A stretch of 7,508 bases of DNA from an uncultured Ruminococcus sp. (GTDB taxonomy: Bacteria > Bacillota > Clostridia > Oscillospirales > CAG-272): assembly GCA_902783755.1 (NCBI GenBank), contig CACZSC010000144.1, positions 1-7,508 on the forward strand, read 5' to 3'. The notes under the pieces are model-generated. The model ran no database searches and was not told the origin of the DNA. It was given only the letters and a program-made list of their open reading frames with translations. The position numbers were made by a program, and so were the translations under genes. Positions 1 to 6,061 of the stretch are shown here, in pieces (the stretch's first letter is position 1; the number at the start of each line of letters is the position of its first letter).

Positions 1-47
1 GACGCTGAAAGATACGGATTCTGGTATAATCTGGCAAAAATCACCAT
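1..47 (-). CDS. Possible start of a small ORF downstream of rep (partial)
   Basis: On the minus strand, an ATG at 47-45 is preceded by GAGG with an 8-nt gap and opens a frame MVIFARLYQNPYLSA that runs off the window. The same frame is also open upstream, except for one TAA at 77-75. A strong GGAGG at 104-100 sits 7 nt before an in-frame TTG at 92-90, which would make the tiny ORF TTG GAT AAT ATG TTT TAA. This may be a leader peptide with reinitiation, a gene broken by one stop, or non-coding sequence. I recognise no family, and the call is weak. Confidence 0.2.
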   Translation of the reverse strand, partial: MVIFARLYQNPYLSA

Positions 48-121
48 AATGTGAACCTCACACGATAATAGTTTTTAAAACATATTATCCAATGCTTTTC
101 CTCCTTTCCGCGTCTTTGGCG

Positions 122-1063
122 CTAACTGCTGCCGTACATGTCGTGCCCGACCAGGCACCGGTAATAGTTGTCAAGCGTCATGGATGCGTTGTACAGGGAG
201 GCCGTGAGATACTGCCGGATGTTTTTGACTTTCGTCGTGTTTGTCCTCAGGGACTCTATCACCAGACGGATGTGTTCCGGGGTTAGTTTGAGAAACTGGG
301 ACTTTACCGCTTCCGATGGCTTGTCGTCTCTCGCCACCCTTATATGGCTTGCGCACGTGCAGACCACATCGACCATCAGATCCATGATCTCATCCAGAAT
401 ATACTTTGAGGCCGGATCTTCGGTCACCAGCAGATCGTATCCGATGTTCTCTTTTATGAGCTTCCTGTACTTGTCACGCTGTGAGATGTCGCTTCCTTTC
501 CGTTCCTTTCCCGAAGGCTTGCGAGAGGGGAAATGTTCAGGGAGAGGTGGCTCTTCCGGAGGGAAGGGAAAAGATTCAGTATAGTTCTTTTCAGTATTGT
601 TCTTATCAGTATCATTCGTTCCCAGATTTTGGGACTGGCCATTCCCAATTTTTGGGAACGGTGGAGTTGACTTTTTGGGATCGGCCGGTCCCAGATTTTG
701 GGATTGGGATCCGGTGAAGTTCTTCACATATATGATGCTCGGTTTTCCGACTCCGCGCTTTTTCTTTTCGATGAGTCCGAATTTCTCAAGCTCGTTCAGA
801 AGTTCCACGGAAGTGTTTTTCGAGCATCCGAGGGAGGCGTTGATCTCCTCAAGCGTGAAGATGATGTAAACCCGGTTCTCTTCATCCACCCATCCGTTTC
901 GGGATGACAGGTCCATTCTGTCCAGAAGTATGCCGTAGAGAAATTTTGCAGCTAGTGATAATTTTCTGCAATTTTCGTCCGTGATCAGTTTTTTCGGAAT
1001 TCTGTAGAAAGAGAACAGTTGAGACTGCTCTCCGTAAAAATACTCGTAGTCATTCTTTTCCAT
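122..1063 (-). CDS. repA: Replication initiator protein A, RepA_N/DUF6017 type
   Basis: This is a plasmid-type initiator that binds the origin and starts replication of the mobile element. With the ATG at 1063 it has 313 residues. Residues about 14-115 are the RepA_N winged-helix domain (LFSFYRIPKKLI, LSLAAKFLYGILLDRM, then TLEEINASLGCSKNTSVELL as recognition helix region). Residues about 119-195 are a low-complexity linker with a duplicated SQSQNLG motif and Asn/Thr/Glu/Lys pentapeptides, which reflect DNA repeats. Residues about 199-313 match the DUF6017 C-terminal domain (YRKLIKENIGYD, LDEIMDLMVDVVC, FLKLTPEHI, NIRQYLTASLYNA). I prefer the ATG at 1063 because the alternative GTG at 1078 overlaps the AGGAGG at 1084-1079. 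The spacing from AGGAGG to ATG is 14 nt, somewhat long. Replicons with this initiator are typical of Firmicutes plasmids and ICEs. The family call is firm; activity is not shown. Confidence 0.9.
   Translation of the reverse strand: MEKNDYEYFYGEQSQLFSFYRIPKKLITDENCRKLSLAAKFLYGILLDRMDLSSRNGWVDEENRVYIIFTLEEINASLGCSKNTSVELLNELEKFGLIEKKKRGVGKPSIIYVKNFTGSQSQNLGPADPKKSTPPFPKIGNGQSQNLGTNDTDKNNTEKNYTESFPFPPEEPPLPEHFPSRKPSGKERKGSDISQRDKYRKLIKENIGYDLLVTEDPASKYILDEIMDLMVDVVCTCASHIRVARDDKPSEAVKSQFLKLTPEHIRLVIESLRTNTTKVKNIRQYLTASLYNASMTLDNYYRCLVGHDMYGSS
576..620. repeat. Three tandem 15-bp repeats inside repA
   Basis: Copies lie at 576-590 (tcagtatagttcttt), 591-605 (tcagtattgttctta) and 606-620 (tcagtatcattcgtt). 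The period is exactly 15 bp, so each unit encodes a pentapeptide of the NxT(D/E)K/S type on the minus strand without breaking the frame. They touch the palindromes at 620-709. Iteron-like repeats at this place in a RepA_N gene are consistent with the replication origin. Confidence 0.75.
620..709. repeat. Palindromic TCCCAAAA/TTTTGGGA repeats, putative oriV core
   Basis: The near-palindrome tcccagattttggga occurs twice, at 620-634 and 689-703. A related perfect palindrome with arms ttcccaa/ttgggaa lies at 642-658. Further TTGGGA half sites lie at 674-680 and 704-709. All are inside the variable linker of repA. In RepA_N plasmids such as the pAD1 and pSK1 families the origin lies within the rep coding sequence, so I read this block as the likely initiator-binding origin. 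The repeats are directly visible; the origin role is inferred from the family. Confidence 0.6.
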
Positions 1064-1078
1064 TTTTTGATTTTTCAC

Positions 1079-1084
1079 CTCCTT
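1079..1084 (-). promoter_or_regulatory. Ribosome binding site of repA
   Basis: AGGAGG on the minus strand lies 14 nt upstream of the ATG at 1063. It overlaps the in-frame GTG at 1078, which rules that codon out as the start. Confidence 0.7.
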
Positions 1085-1090
1085 CTTTTT

Positions 1091-1146
1091 GAAAATAGAA
1101 AAAGCACGAAGTCCTGTTCCAATGGATTTGAAACGGATTCGTGCTT
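1091..1146 (-). terminator. Terminator-like hairpin in the repA leader (putative attenuator)
   Basis: Perfect 9-bp arms aagcacgaa (1102-1110) and ttcgtgctt (1138-1146) can be extended by TCC/GGA around one bulged G. Read on the minus strand, the 3' arm runs straight into a U-rich tract, TTTTTCTATTTTC (down to 1091), as in an intrinsic terminator. It lies just upstream of the repA ribosome binding site. Premature termination in the leader, often steered by an antisense RNA, is a known control mode for RepA_N replicons such as pSK41. No convincing antisense promoter was found here. Confidence 0.5.
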
Positions 1147-1266
1147 CGATTATCTGACTTTGATTCGATTACAGTGATGACGAATTTGGCTGTGATTTGA
1201 CCGGCTTCGTCTGTTAAAACGAGCTACCTCTTTTGTTCCGAAATTCGAACTTGTTACGTTCTGTCA

Positions 1267-1358
1267 TATCCCAAAAAATTAACAGAAAACGGCTTTATCC
1301 CAAAAATTAACAGGTATTTTTGTGTCAAATTGCGTCAGAATATGACAAAATGCGACAG
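1267..1358. repeat. Array of four related 18-19 bp repeats at the element edge
   Basis: Read on the minus strand the units are CTGTCGCATTTTGTCATA (1358-1341), CTGACGCAATTTGACACA (1338-1321), CTGTTAATTTTTGGGATA (1313-1296) and CTGTTAATTTTTTGGGATA (1285-1267). The outer two match closely and are 20 bp apart. The inner two are nearly identical and about 28 bp apart. The outermost carries a TGT...ACA-type terminus. Such multi-site ends are typical of TnsB/TniA/Mu-like DDE transposons. The inner pair also share TTTTTGGGA with the palindromes inside repA, so they may instead be initiator or repressor sites. Confidence 0.6.
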
Positions 1359-1376
1359 CGGTTTTTGGCAAATGAA

Positions 1377-1408
1377 AAACCCCGAGAAGCCTTATTTTCT
1401 CGGGGTTT
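1377..1408 (-). terminator. Intrinsic terminator of the rplM-rpsI operon
   Basis: The arms aaaccccgagaa (1377-1388) and ttctcggggttt (1397-1408) form a 12-bp perfect stem with an 8-nt loop. On the minus strand it is followed by a T run (down to 1375), 22 nt after the rpsI stop codon. It separates the host operon from the mobile-element segment. Confidence 0.92.
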
Positions 1409-1430
1409 GCGGGCATATATAGGGTTCCCG

Positions 1431-1832
1431 TTATCTCTTTGAGAACTGGGATGCGCGACGAGCCGCTTTGAGGCCGTACTTCTTTCTTTCCTTCATTCTC
1501 GGGTCACGAGTAAGGAAGCCGGCTTTCTTGAGCAGAGGTCTGTAGCTTTCATCAGCGAGCAGAAGTGCTCTGGAAACGCCGTGACGGATAGCGCCTGCCT
1601 GACCGGAGATTCCACCGCCGGTAACATTGGCAACGATGTCGAATTTTCCGAAGGTGTTGGTAACACCGAGAGGCTGGTTGATTATGAGCTTGAGAGTCTC
1701 AAGTCCGAAATAGTCATCTATGTCGCGGTTGTTGACAGTGATCTTGCCTGTTCCGGGATAGAGTCTGACTCTTGCAACAGAGCTCTTTCTTCTGCCGGTA
1801 CCGTAGAAATAAGGTTTAGCACTTGTATACAT
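1431..1832 (-). CDS. rpsI: 30S ribosomal protein S9
   Basis: This is a component of the small ribosomal subunit whose C-terminal tail reaches the P-site tRNA. It has 133 residues, the normal bacterial length. The hallmarks are GTGRRKSSVARVRL near the N-terminus, the S9 signature GGGISGQAGAIRHGVSRAL (about residues 72-90), LTRDPRMKERKKYGLKAARRA and the conserved terminal SKR. It follows rplM after a 19-nt gap, the standard bacterial order, so both come from one transcript. The ribosome binding site is modest (AAAGGA about 12 nt before ATG), so translation may depend partly on coupling with rplM. The gene is intact, and the terminator follows directly. Confidence 0.98.
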   Translation of the reverse strand: MYTSAKPYFYGTGRRKSSVARVRLYPGTGKITVNNRDIDDYFGLETLKLIINQPLGVTNTFGKFDIVANVTGGGISGQAGAIRHGVSRALLLADESYRPLLKKAGFLTRDPRMKERKKYGLKAARRASQFSKR

Positions 1833-1851
1833 TATCTGTACCTGTCCTTTC

Positions 1852-2286
1852 TTACATCTCGACTTCGATGGCTACGGGCTTCTGAGCCTGCTGAGCGTGC
1901 TCTGAGCCGGCGTATACCTTGAGTCTGGTGATGGCCTTGTCACCGATGGAGTTGTGGGGGAGCATTCCCTTGACTGCAAGGACCATTGCCTTTTCGGGCC
2001 TGGTGGCCATGAGCTTGCGGTAGGATGTTTCCTTCAGTCCGCCGATGTAGCCGGAGTGTGTGCGGTAGAACTTCTGATCGAGCTTCTTGCCGGTGAGAAC
2101 TGCCTTTTCGCAGTTGATGATGACTACGAATTCGCCGCAGTCGACGTGGGGTGTGAATTCCGGGCGATGCTTGCCGCGGAGAATGTTCGCTGCTGTGACT
2201 GCTGTTTTTCCGAGCGGTTTGCCTGCTGCATCAAGGATGTACCAGTTGCGCTCTACAGTCTCAGGTTTTGCCATATATGTGGGCAT
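1852..2286 (-). CDS. rplM: 50S ribosomal protein L13
   Basis: This is an early-assembly protein of the large ribosomal subunit that binds 23S rRNA. Its 144 residues fit the usual length. Visible family features are WYILDAAGKPLGKTA, the block GKHRPEFTPHVDCGEFVVIIN (starting near residue 38), KAVLTGKKLDQKFYRTHSGYIGGLK, and the C-terminal LPHNSIGDKAITRLKVYAGSEHAQQAQKP. The ATG at 2286-2284 is set by GGAGG 8 nt upstream. It is the first gene of the rplM-rpsI operon and is driven by the consensus promoter at 2331-2359. The roughly 38-nt leader is too short for the structured L13 leader known from Bacillus-type operons. Confidence 0.98.
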   Translation of the reverse strand: MPTYMAKPETVERNWYILDAAGKPLGKTAVTAANILRGKHRPEFTPHVDCGEFVVIINCEKAVLTGKKLDQKFYRTHSGYIGGLKETSYRKLMATRPEKAMVLAVKGMLPHNSIGDKAITRLKVYAGSEHAQQAQKPVAIEVEM

Positions 2287-2330
2287 GGTTTATTCCTCCA
2301 AATTAGAATATTGAGATTCGAACGGTTCGC

Positions 2331-2359
2331 ATTATAGCATCGCCCAAAATGCTTGTCAA
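2331..2359 (-). promoter_or_regulatory. Sigma-A promoter of rplM-rpsI
   Basis: On the minus strand, TTGACA (2359-2354) and TATAAT (2336-2331) are separated by exactly 17 bp, a perfect consensus. A run of A/T tracts immediately upstream (about 2360-2379) looks like an UP element, as expected for a ribosomal protein operon. Transcription should start near 2324, giving a leader of about 38 nt. Confidence 0.93.
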
Positions 2360-2502
2360 TACTTTTTTTGAAAAAATTTCGGTTATTTTGATTTATACCC
2401 ATAAAATCTCTCAAAATCGGCGTTTTTTGCCTGAAAATCTCGGTTAATCTCGGGTTTAAACTCATTTTTTCGGTTCTTCCGGTCCGTTCGGAAGAGGTTT
2501 TG
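2360..2502. other. AT-rich divergent intergenic region
   Basis: This stretch lies between two divergent promoters. It contains poly-T/A tracts and three loosely repeated aatctc(gg) motifs around 2404-2455. It also has a 7-bp stem-loop, tcttccg (2475-2481) with cggaaga (2489-2495), ending 7 nt before the -35 box of the rightward promoter. The stem-loop could be an operator, but nothing identifies a regulator. No gene is visible. Confidence 0.4.
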
Positions 2503-2531
2503 TTGACACGCTTTTTTCGCTATGCTAAAAT
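2503..2531 (+). promoter_or_regulatory. Sigma-A promoter of the four-gene operon
   Basis: TTGACA (2503-2508) and TAAAAT (2526-2531) are spaced by 17 bp, one mismatch from full consensus. The predicted start near 2538 leaves a leader of about 50 nt before the first gene. It diverges from the rplM promoter. Confidence 0.88.
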
Positions 2532-2544
2532 TGAGGAAAACATC

Positions 2545-2561
2545 GCGCGGACTTACCGCGC
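2545..2561 (+). other. GC-rich leader hairpin
   Basis: gcgcgg (2545-2550) pairs with ccgcgc (2556-2561) around a 5-nt loop, within a few nucleotides of the predicted transcript start. No U tract follows, so it is not a terminator. It could protect the mRNA 5' end or bind a factor. Confidence 0.4.
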
Positions 2562-2589
2562 ATATATTTAAGGAAAGAAGGGATCAGCC

Positions 2590-5500
2590 TTGGTGTCAGT
2601 GAAAAGAGCATTTGTCATCGTGATATCGGCCGTACTGTGCCTGCTGGTCCTCTTCCCGGCCGCTGCCGCAGGCAGCTCCGAAAAGCTGCAGGTCAGGTCC
2701 TACGCGGTGAGCGGGTATTCAGGATATGAGGCGGAAGCGTTCCTGCCTGGCTCGGAAGACGGGGCGGTCATGTTCACCATGAATGCGGACAATGTATCTC
2801 TTTCCGGGATCCCGGCGGAGCTCCGGACCAGGACCATCAACGGCATTGAGGCCGTATGGTGCATCGTGGGCAGCGAAACGACGCTGCCGTACCGGCGGAT
2901 AGCGGTGACGATGGACCTGAAGGCGGACAAGATAAAGCTGAACGATATCGGCTCCCTGACGTTCGGGGTCGCGGTCATAGGAAAGGCGGACAACTGCTCC
3001 GGATACATCTCGCACACCACCCTCGTCACGTCGGATGGCGAGTATACTGCCGAGACCGTGATAGAGAGGCCGGGGACAACGAAGAGGTTCTCCATCGTCC
3101 GGATCGATCTTGCGAACGTGTCGGGATATGCGGAAAAGCTGACGTTCGAACTGAATTTCGAGGCCGGATACCCTCCAATGCAGCTGAGGGTCACGAGGCC
3201 CTTTGCGACCGAGGAGCAGGCTCCCGGGTTCGGGTATTCCGAAAACTACGCAGTGGACAGCCTGAGCTATATCTCAGAGGAGTATTCGGACGCGGATCCC
3301 GCCACGGGAGAGCCTGCAATGATCAGGGAGCGCCGTGCCTGTGAAGCGGACGGCATCTCTGGAGTCGGACGTTCGGATATCCTTCTCGGAGGAAGGATAG
3401 TGGTGTCCGAGGTGGCTTCAGGAGGAAGCCGGCTGTATCTGGCGGTAAGCCTCAGCGACATCAGGAATGCTTCGCTCTATGCGGGGATCACGTATATCGA
3501 GGACAGCAGGGACGAGATACACTGGGAAAAAGCCGTGACGGTCAGCGGGGACGGGACGTTCCTCATACCTGTGGAGATAACCGGCACCGTCATGGATCTG
3601 TATCTCAGATTCGTGAACGCGGAGTATGAAAGGACTTTTTCGATAGACTCGCTTAAAGCGATGTGGATAGATTCCGCAAAACCCGTTCATGACGGGATAG
3701 GAAAGATAAAATCCATAACAAAAGAGAGCGGAGCCGTGAGATTCAGCGGATCCGTCACCAGAGATGCCATGAAGGACTATGGTGAGGGAGAGATCGTTTT
3801 CTATGAAGTGACCGGTACCGTACAGGAAAAGCAGAAATATACGGAGATCGGGCGCATAAACCTCTCAACAAGATTCGAATATACCTGCGAGATCATGGCA
3901 ACGGCTCAGGACAGCGTCCTGGCGAAATATGCGTGCGCAGTTGAATACGGAGGCGACGCGTATGAGATCTGCCAGCCCAGGTATCCGGACGCGGCTCAGG
4001 CCTCCGATATACAGGCGCCTACGAAGGTGGGCCTCCACGGAGCGTCGAACGCGGGAGTCTTCTCGACCAATGTGTCCCATGTGATGATAGATGTTTCGCT
4101 GGACGAACTCATCGCTTCCGACGGGGCAGGAGACCAGACCGTGCCCCTGACGTATACCGCAGGAGAATCTTCCCGGCAGATCCGTCTCTCAAAGACAGTG
4201 TTATCCAGGCTTGACGCTGATGTGGATTTCTACCTGTCGGCAGGAATGAAGGTATACTTCAGGATAATGATGAAGAGACCGGTGGAGTCCTTCGGATCCA
4301 TGACGGGAGACGGCAGGGTCGGGATCGACATATACGGTACGGATGAGCTTTCGCTCTATTCGTCCCTTATCGGATATGTGTGCGACAGGTATCTCGGCAT
4401 CGAAGGCATAGTCCTTGACAGCTCGGTGAGTGCCATCCACCCGGACATGGACAGTATGCCTGAGGAGATGTATGCCCGGGCCGAGCTGGCAAGGGTGGCA
4501 TACAACGCTGCTTCCGGGAAGGACATGGCACTGAAAGTGGCTGTGGATATCCCCGGTGACCTCGGCACATCCGCCGTGATGTTCGCCCGGGAACTTGAGA
4601 GCATAGGCAGTTTCCCTTGGTATCTCATGACGCCGGTCACGGATGAGGAGACGTATCTTAAGGAGATCGGGGAGCTGACTGACAGCCTTTCCAGGCTCGA
4701 GCTGTACAGGCCGAAGCTGATGTGCATGTATGCTCCATCCGGGGAGAGCTACCGGCCTGATGACGGATCCGGCAGTGACGTATTCGAGGTATACAGAGAT
4801 CTTCTGGACGGCCTCGGCGACGAACGCGTCATATTCCTTTCCGTCGACGGACTCGATGCAGCGAACAACAAGGAATTCTACGATACGTTCAGGGTGGCGT
4901 CGGGACTGGGAGATTTCATTTCCGGATACGAGACGTCAGCACCGGATGACCGCCGGTGGGAAGGCTCATACAGGATCTGGGATTTTTCGGATAAATACCA
5001 TTCCATGGGATGGATCGCGGGAGGCGGCATAGGTCTCCTGACAACGGATTACACAGCTCTGTCCGACGCCCGGCCGGGCGCCGACAGGGTTTTGAGATCA
5101 GATATATACGCCGGCAGCGGAGGCATGACCGGAGATACAGGCGGCGCAGGCGTCATAATAAGGGACTTTGACAGCGGACTGGATCTGTCCTACGTGGACG
5201 CCGTCGAATTCGAATTTGCGGTGGTACCTGCAGAAGCGTCCGGAGACGAAGGGGATTCACTGTCAGTCCAGTTCTTCATGGGATCCGAAGACTACAGGGC
5301 GGAATTCAGCGTGCCTGACGTCAGGTACGGCGAGAGGATCCGCGCTGTGTGCAGTCTCGGGGAATACGAACACCTGGATGAGATCGGGTATGTCGGTGCT
5401 GAAGTGTATACCGGCGGCGATATTTCGTTCGAGCTTTTTTCCGTGACTGCGTACAGCAGCACCGATGGCGTGACTGAACTCGAGAGGACCTTCAGGGGAT

Positions 5501-5688
5501 TTGAGGAAGAGACGGAAGAGCCCGGAAACGACGGCAGACGCATGACTGTGATAGTGATCCTTTCGACGGCAGCCGTGGCGGTGCTTACCGTAACGCTGGT
5601 GGTGCTGGCAGTGAGGCGCGACAGGGAAGAGGTGGAGAAAGCGGGCAGCAGAGACTCAAGGAGACGCGCCCGGAGAAGAGGAGCTTAG
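2590..5688 (+). CDS. Exported membrane-anchored protein with DUF5722-like core
   Basis: This 1032-residue protein is predicted to sit on the outer face of the cytoplasmic membrane. Residues 1-27 are a signal peptide (KR, hydrophobic core, AAA cleavage site). Residues about 985-1008 are a single transmembrane helix, followed by a strongly basic 24-residue cytoplasmic tail. Residues about 30-215 look beta-rich. Residues about 370-475 (VRFSGSVTRDAMKDY, then CQPRYPDA) lead into a TIM-barrel-like region (about 480-800, beginning VGLHGASNAGVFSTNVSHVMIDVSLDELI) that resembles DUF5722, a family with glycoside-hydrolase-like folds. Residues about 800-975 look like a second beta-sandwich, possibly carbohydrate-binding. 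I see no clan-A type Asn-Glu catalytic pair. The start is TTG at 2590 (AAGGG 7 nt upstream); GTG at 2593 is nearly as good. The DUF5722 assignment is from memory of the family; substrate and activity are unknown. Confidence 0.75.
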   Translation: MVSVKRAFVIVISAVLCLLVLFPAAAAGSSEKLQVRSYAVSGYSGYEAEAFLPGSEDGAVMFTMNADNVSLSGIPAELRTRTINGIEAVWCIVGSETTLPYRRIAVTMDLKADKIKLNDIGSLTFGVAVIGKADNCSGYISHTTLVTSDGEYTAETVIERPGTTKRFSIVRIDLANVSGYAEKLTFELNFEAGYPPMQLRVTRPFATEEQAPGFGYSENYAVDSLSYISEEYSDADPATGEPAMIRERRACEADGISGVGRSDILLGGRIVVSEVASGGSRLYLAVSLSDIRNASLYAGITYIEDSRDEIHWEKAVTVSGDGTFLIPVEITGTVMDLYLRFVNAEYERTFSIDSLKAMWIDSAKPVHDGIGKIKSITKESGAVRFSGSVTRDAMKDYGEGEIVFYEVTGTVQEKQKYTEIGRINLSTRFEYTCEIMATAQDSVLAKYACAVEYGGDAYEICQPRYPDAAQASDIQAPTKVGLHGASNAGVFSTNVSHVMIDVSLDELIASDGAGDQTVPLTYTAGESSRQIRLSKTVLSRLDADVDFYLSAGMKVYFRIMMKRPVESFGSMTGDGRVGIDIYGTDELSLYSSLIGYVCDRYLGIEGIVLDSSVSAIHPDMDSMPEEMYARAELARVAYNAASGKDMALKVAVDIPGDLGTSAVMFARELESIGSFPWYLMTPVTDEETYLKEIGELTDSLSRLELYRPKLMCMYAPSGESYRPDDGSGSDVFEVYRDLLDGLGDERVIFLSVDGLDAANNKEFYDTFRVASGLGDFISGYETSAPDDRRWEGSYRIWDFSDKYHSMGWIAGGGIGLLTTDYTALSDARPGADRVLRSDIYAGSGGMTGDTGGAGVIIRDFDSGLDLSYVDAVEFEFAVVPAEASGDEGDSLSVQFFMGSEDYRAEFSVPDVRYGERIRAVCSLGEYEHLDEIGYVGAEVYTGGDISFELFSVTAYSSTDGVTELERTFRGFEEETEEPGNDGRRMTVIVILSTAAVAVLTVTLVVLAVRRDREEVEKAGSRDSRRRARRRGA

Positions 5689-5695
5689 AAATACT

Positions 5696-6061
5696 ATGGA
5701 AGATGACAAAAACAAGCAGACGGAAGAAAAAGAGCGGGAAGCGGCACCCTCAAAACAGACGGAGGGAATGAAGCCTTTCAGCAAATATAAGTGGATCGAG
5801 CTGGGGATATGCCTCGCAGCCGTCATTTTCGGAGTGATCTACCTCATAAGCAACGGCGGTATTTCTGTAGGGACTCTGCTGATAGTATACTCGGTATGTT
5901 TCCTGTTCGTCCCGGTGATGCGTTTCCTGGACATGAAGACCGGAGGGGTGAAGGGTGCGAGCTCATATGTGTCAGTCATCATGTGGTCGGTCATGGCTGT
6001 GGCCATCATAGTCATAACAGTACTGTACTTCACACAGGCGGGCGGAGCTGCAAATGGATGA
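5696..6061 (+). CDS. Small three-helix membrane protein
   Basis: This 121-residue protein has no family I recognise. Residues 1-31 are charged, rich in Lys, Glu and Gln, and probably cytoplasmic. Three hydrophobic segments follow at about 34-52, 56-77 and 90-113, with an Arg (R76) and a KTGG turn between the second and third. The C-terminus is short. It starts 7 nt after the preceding stop codon, and its ribosome binding site (AGGAG at 5679-5683, 12 nt before ATG) lies inside the end of the large gene, which implies co-expression. It overlaps the next gene by 8 nt. It could partner the surface protein in the membrane, but nothing in the sequence proves that. Confidence 0.8.
   Translation: MEDDKNKQTEEKEREAAPSKQTEGMKPFSKYKWIELGICLAAVIFGVIYLISNGGISVGTLLIVYSVCFLFVPVMRFLDMKTGGVKGASSYVSVIMWSVMAVAIIVITVLYFTQAGGAANG

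Larger units (their letters stand above)
1..1357. mobile_element. Right end of an integrated replicative mobile element (partial, continues left)
   Basis: This AT-richer segment holds a plasmid-type replication initiator, iteron-like repeats and a block of end-like repeats. It abuts the terminator of the host ribosomal protein operon rplM-rpsI. Plasmid-type RepA_N/DUF6017 initiators next to a core chromosomal operon normally mean an integrated plasmid, ICE or IME. I place the tentative edge at 1357, where the outermost repeat reads TGTCGCATTTTGTCA inward on the minus strand. The edge is an inference: no integrase, transposase, relaxase or second end is visible, so the element class is unknown. 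Confidence 0.55.

Noticed and set aside
576..709. CRISPR array
   Set aside because: The repeats are 15 bp and palindromic half sites, lie within a clear coding frame and have no spacer pattern or cas genes.
1064..1078. GTG start for repA, adding five residues
   Set aside because: The codon overlaps the AGGAGG Shine-Dalgarno sequence itself; ATG at 1063 is the usable start.
1581..1922. Plus-strand open frame opposite rpsI and rplM
   Set aside because: It is antisense to two certain ribosomal protein genes, spans their junction, and has no promoter or recognisable domain.
2287..2330. L13 leader regulatory RNA upstream of rplM
   Set aside because: The consensus promoter leaves only about 38 nt of leader, too short for the known structure.
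2700..3194. Minus-strand 164-codon frame within the large surface-protein gene
   Set aside because: It is a shadow of GC-rich codon use on the opposite strand; no domain, ribosome binding site or context supports it. The same holds for the minus-strand frames at 6312-6875 and 6553-7014.
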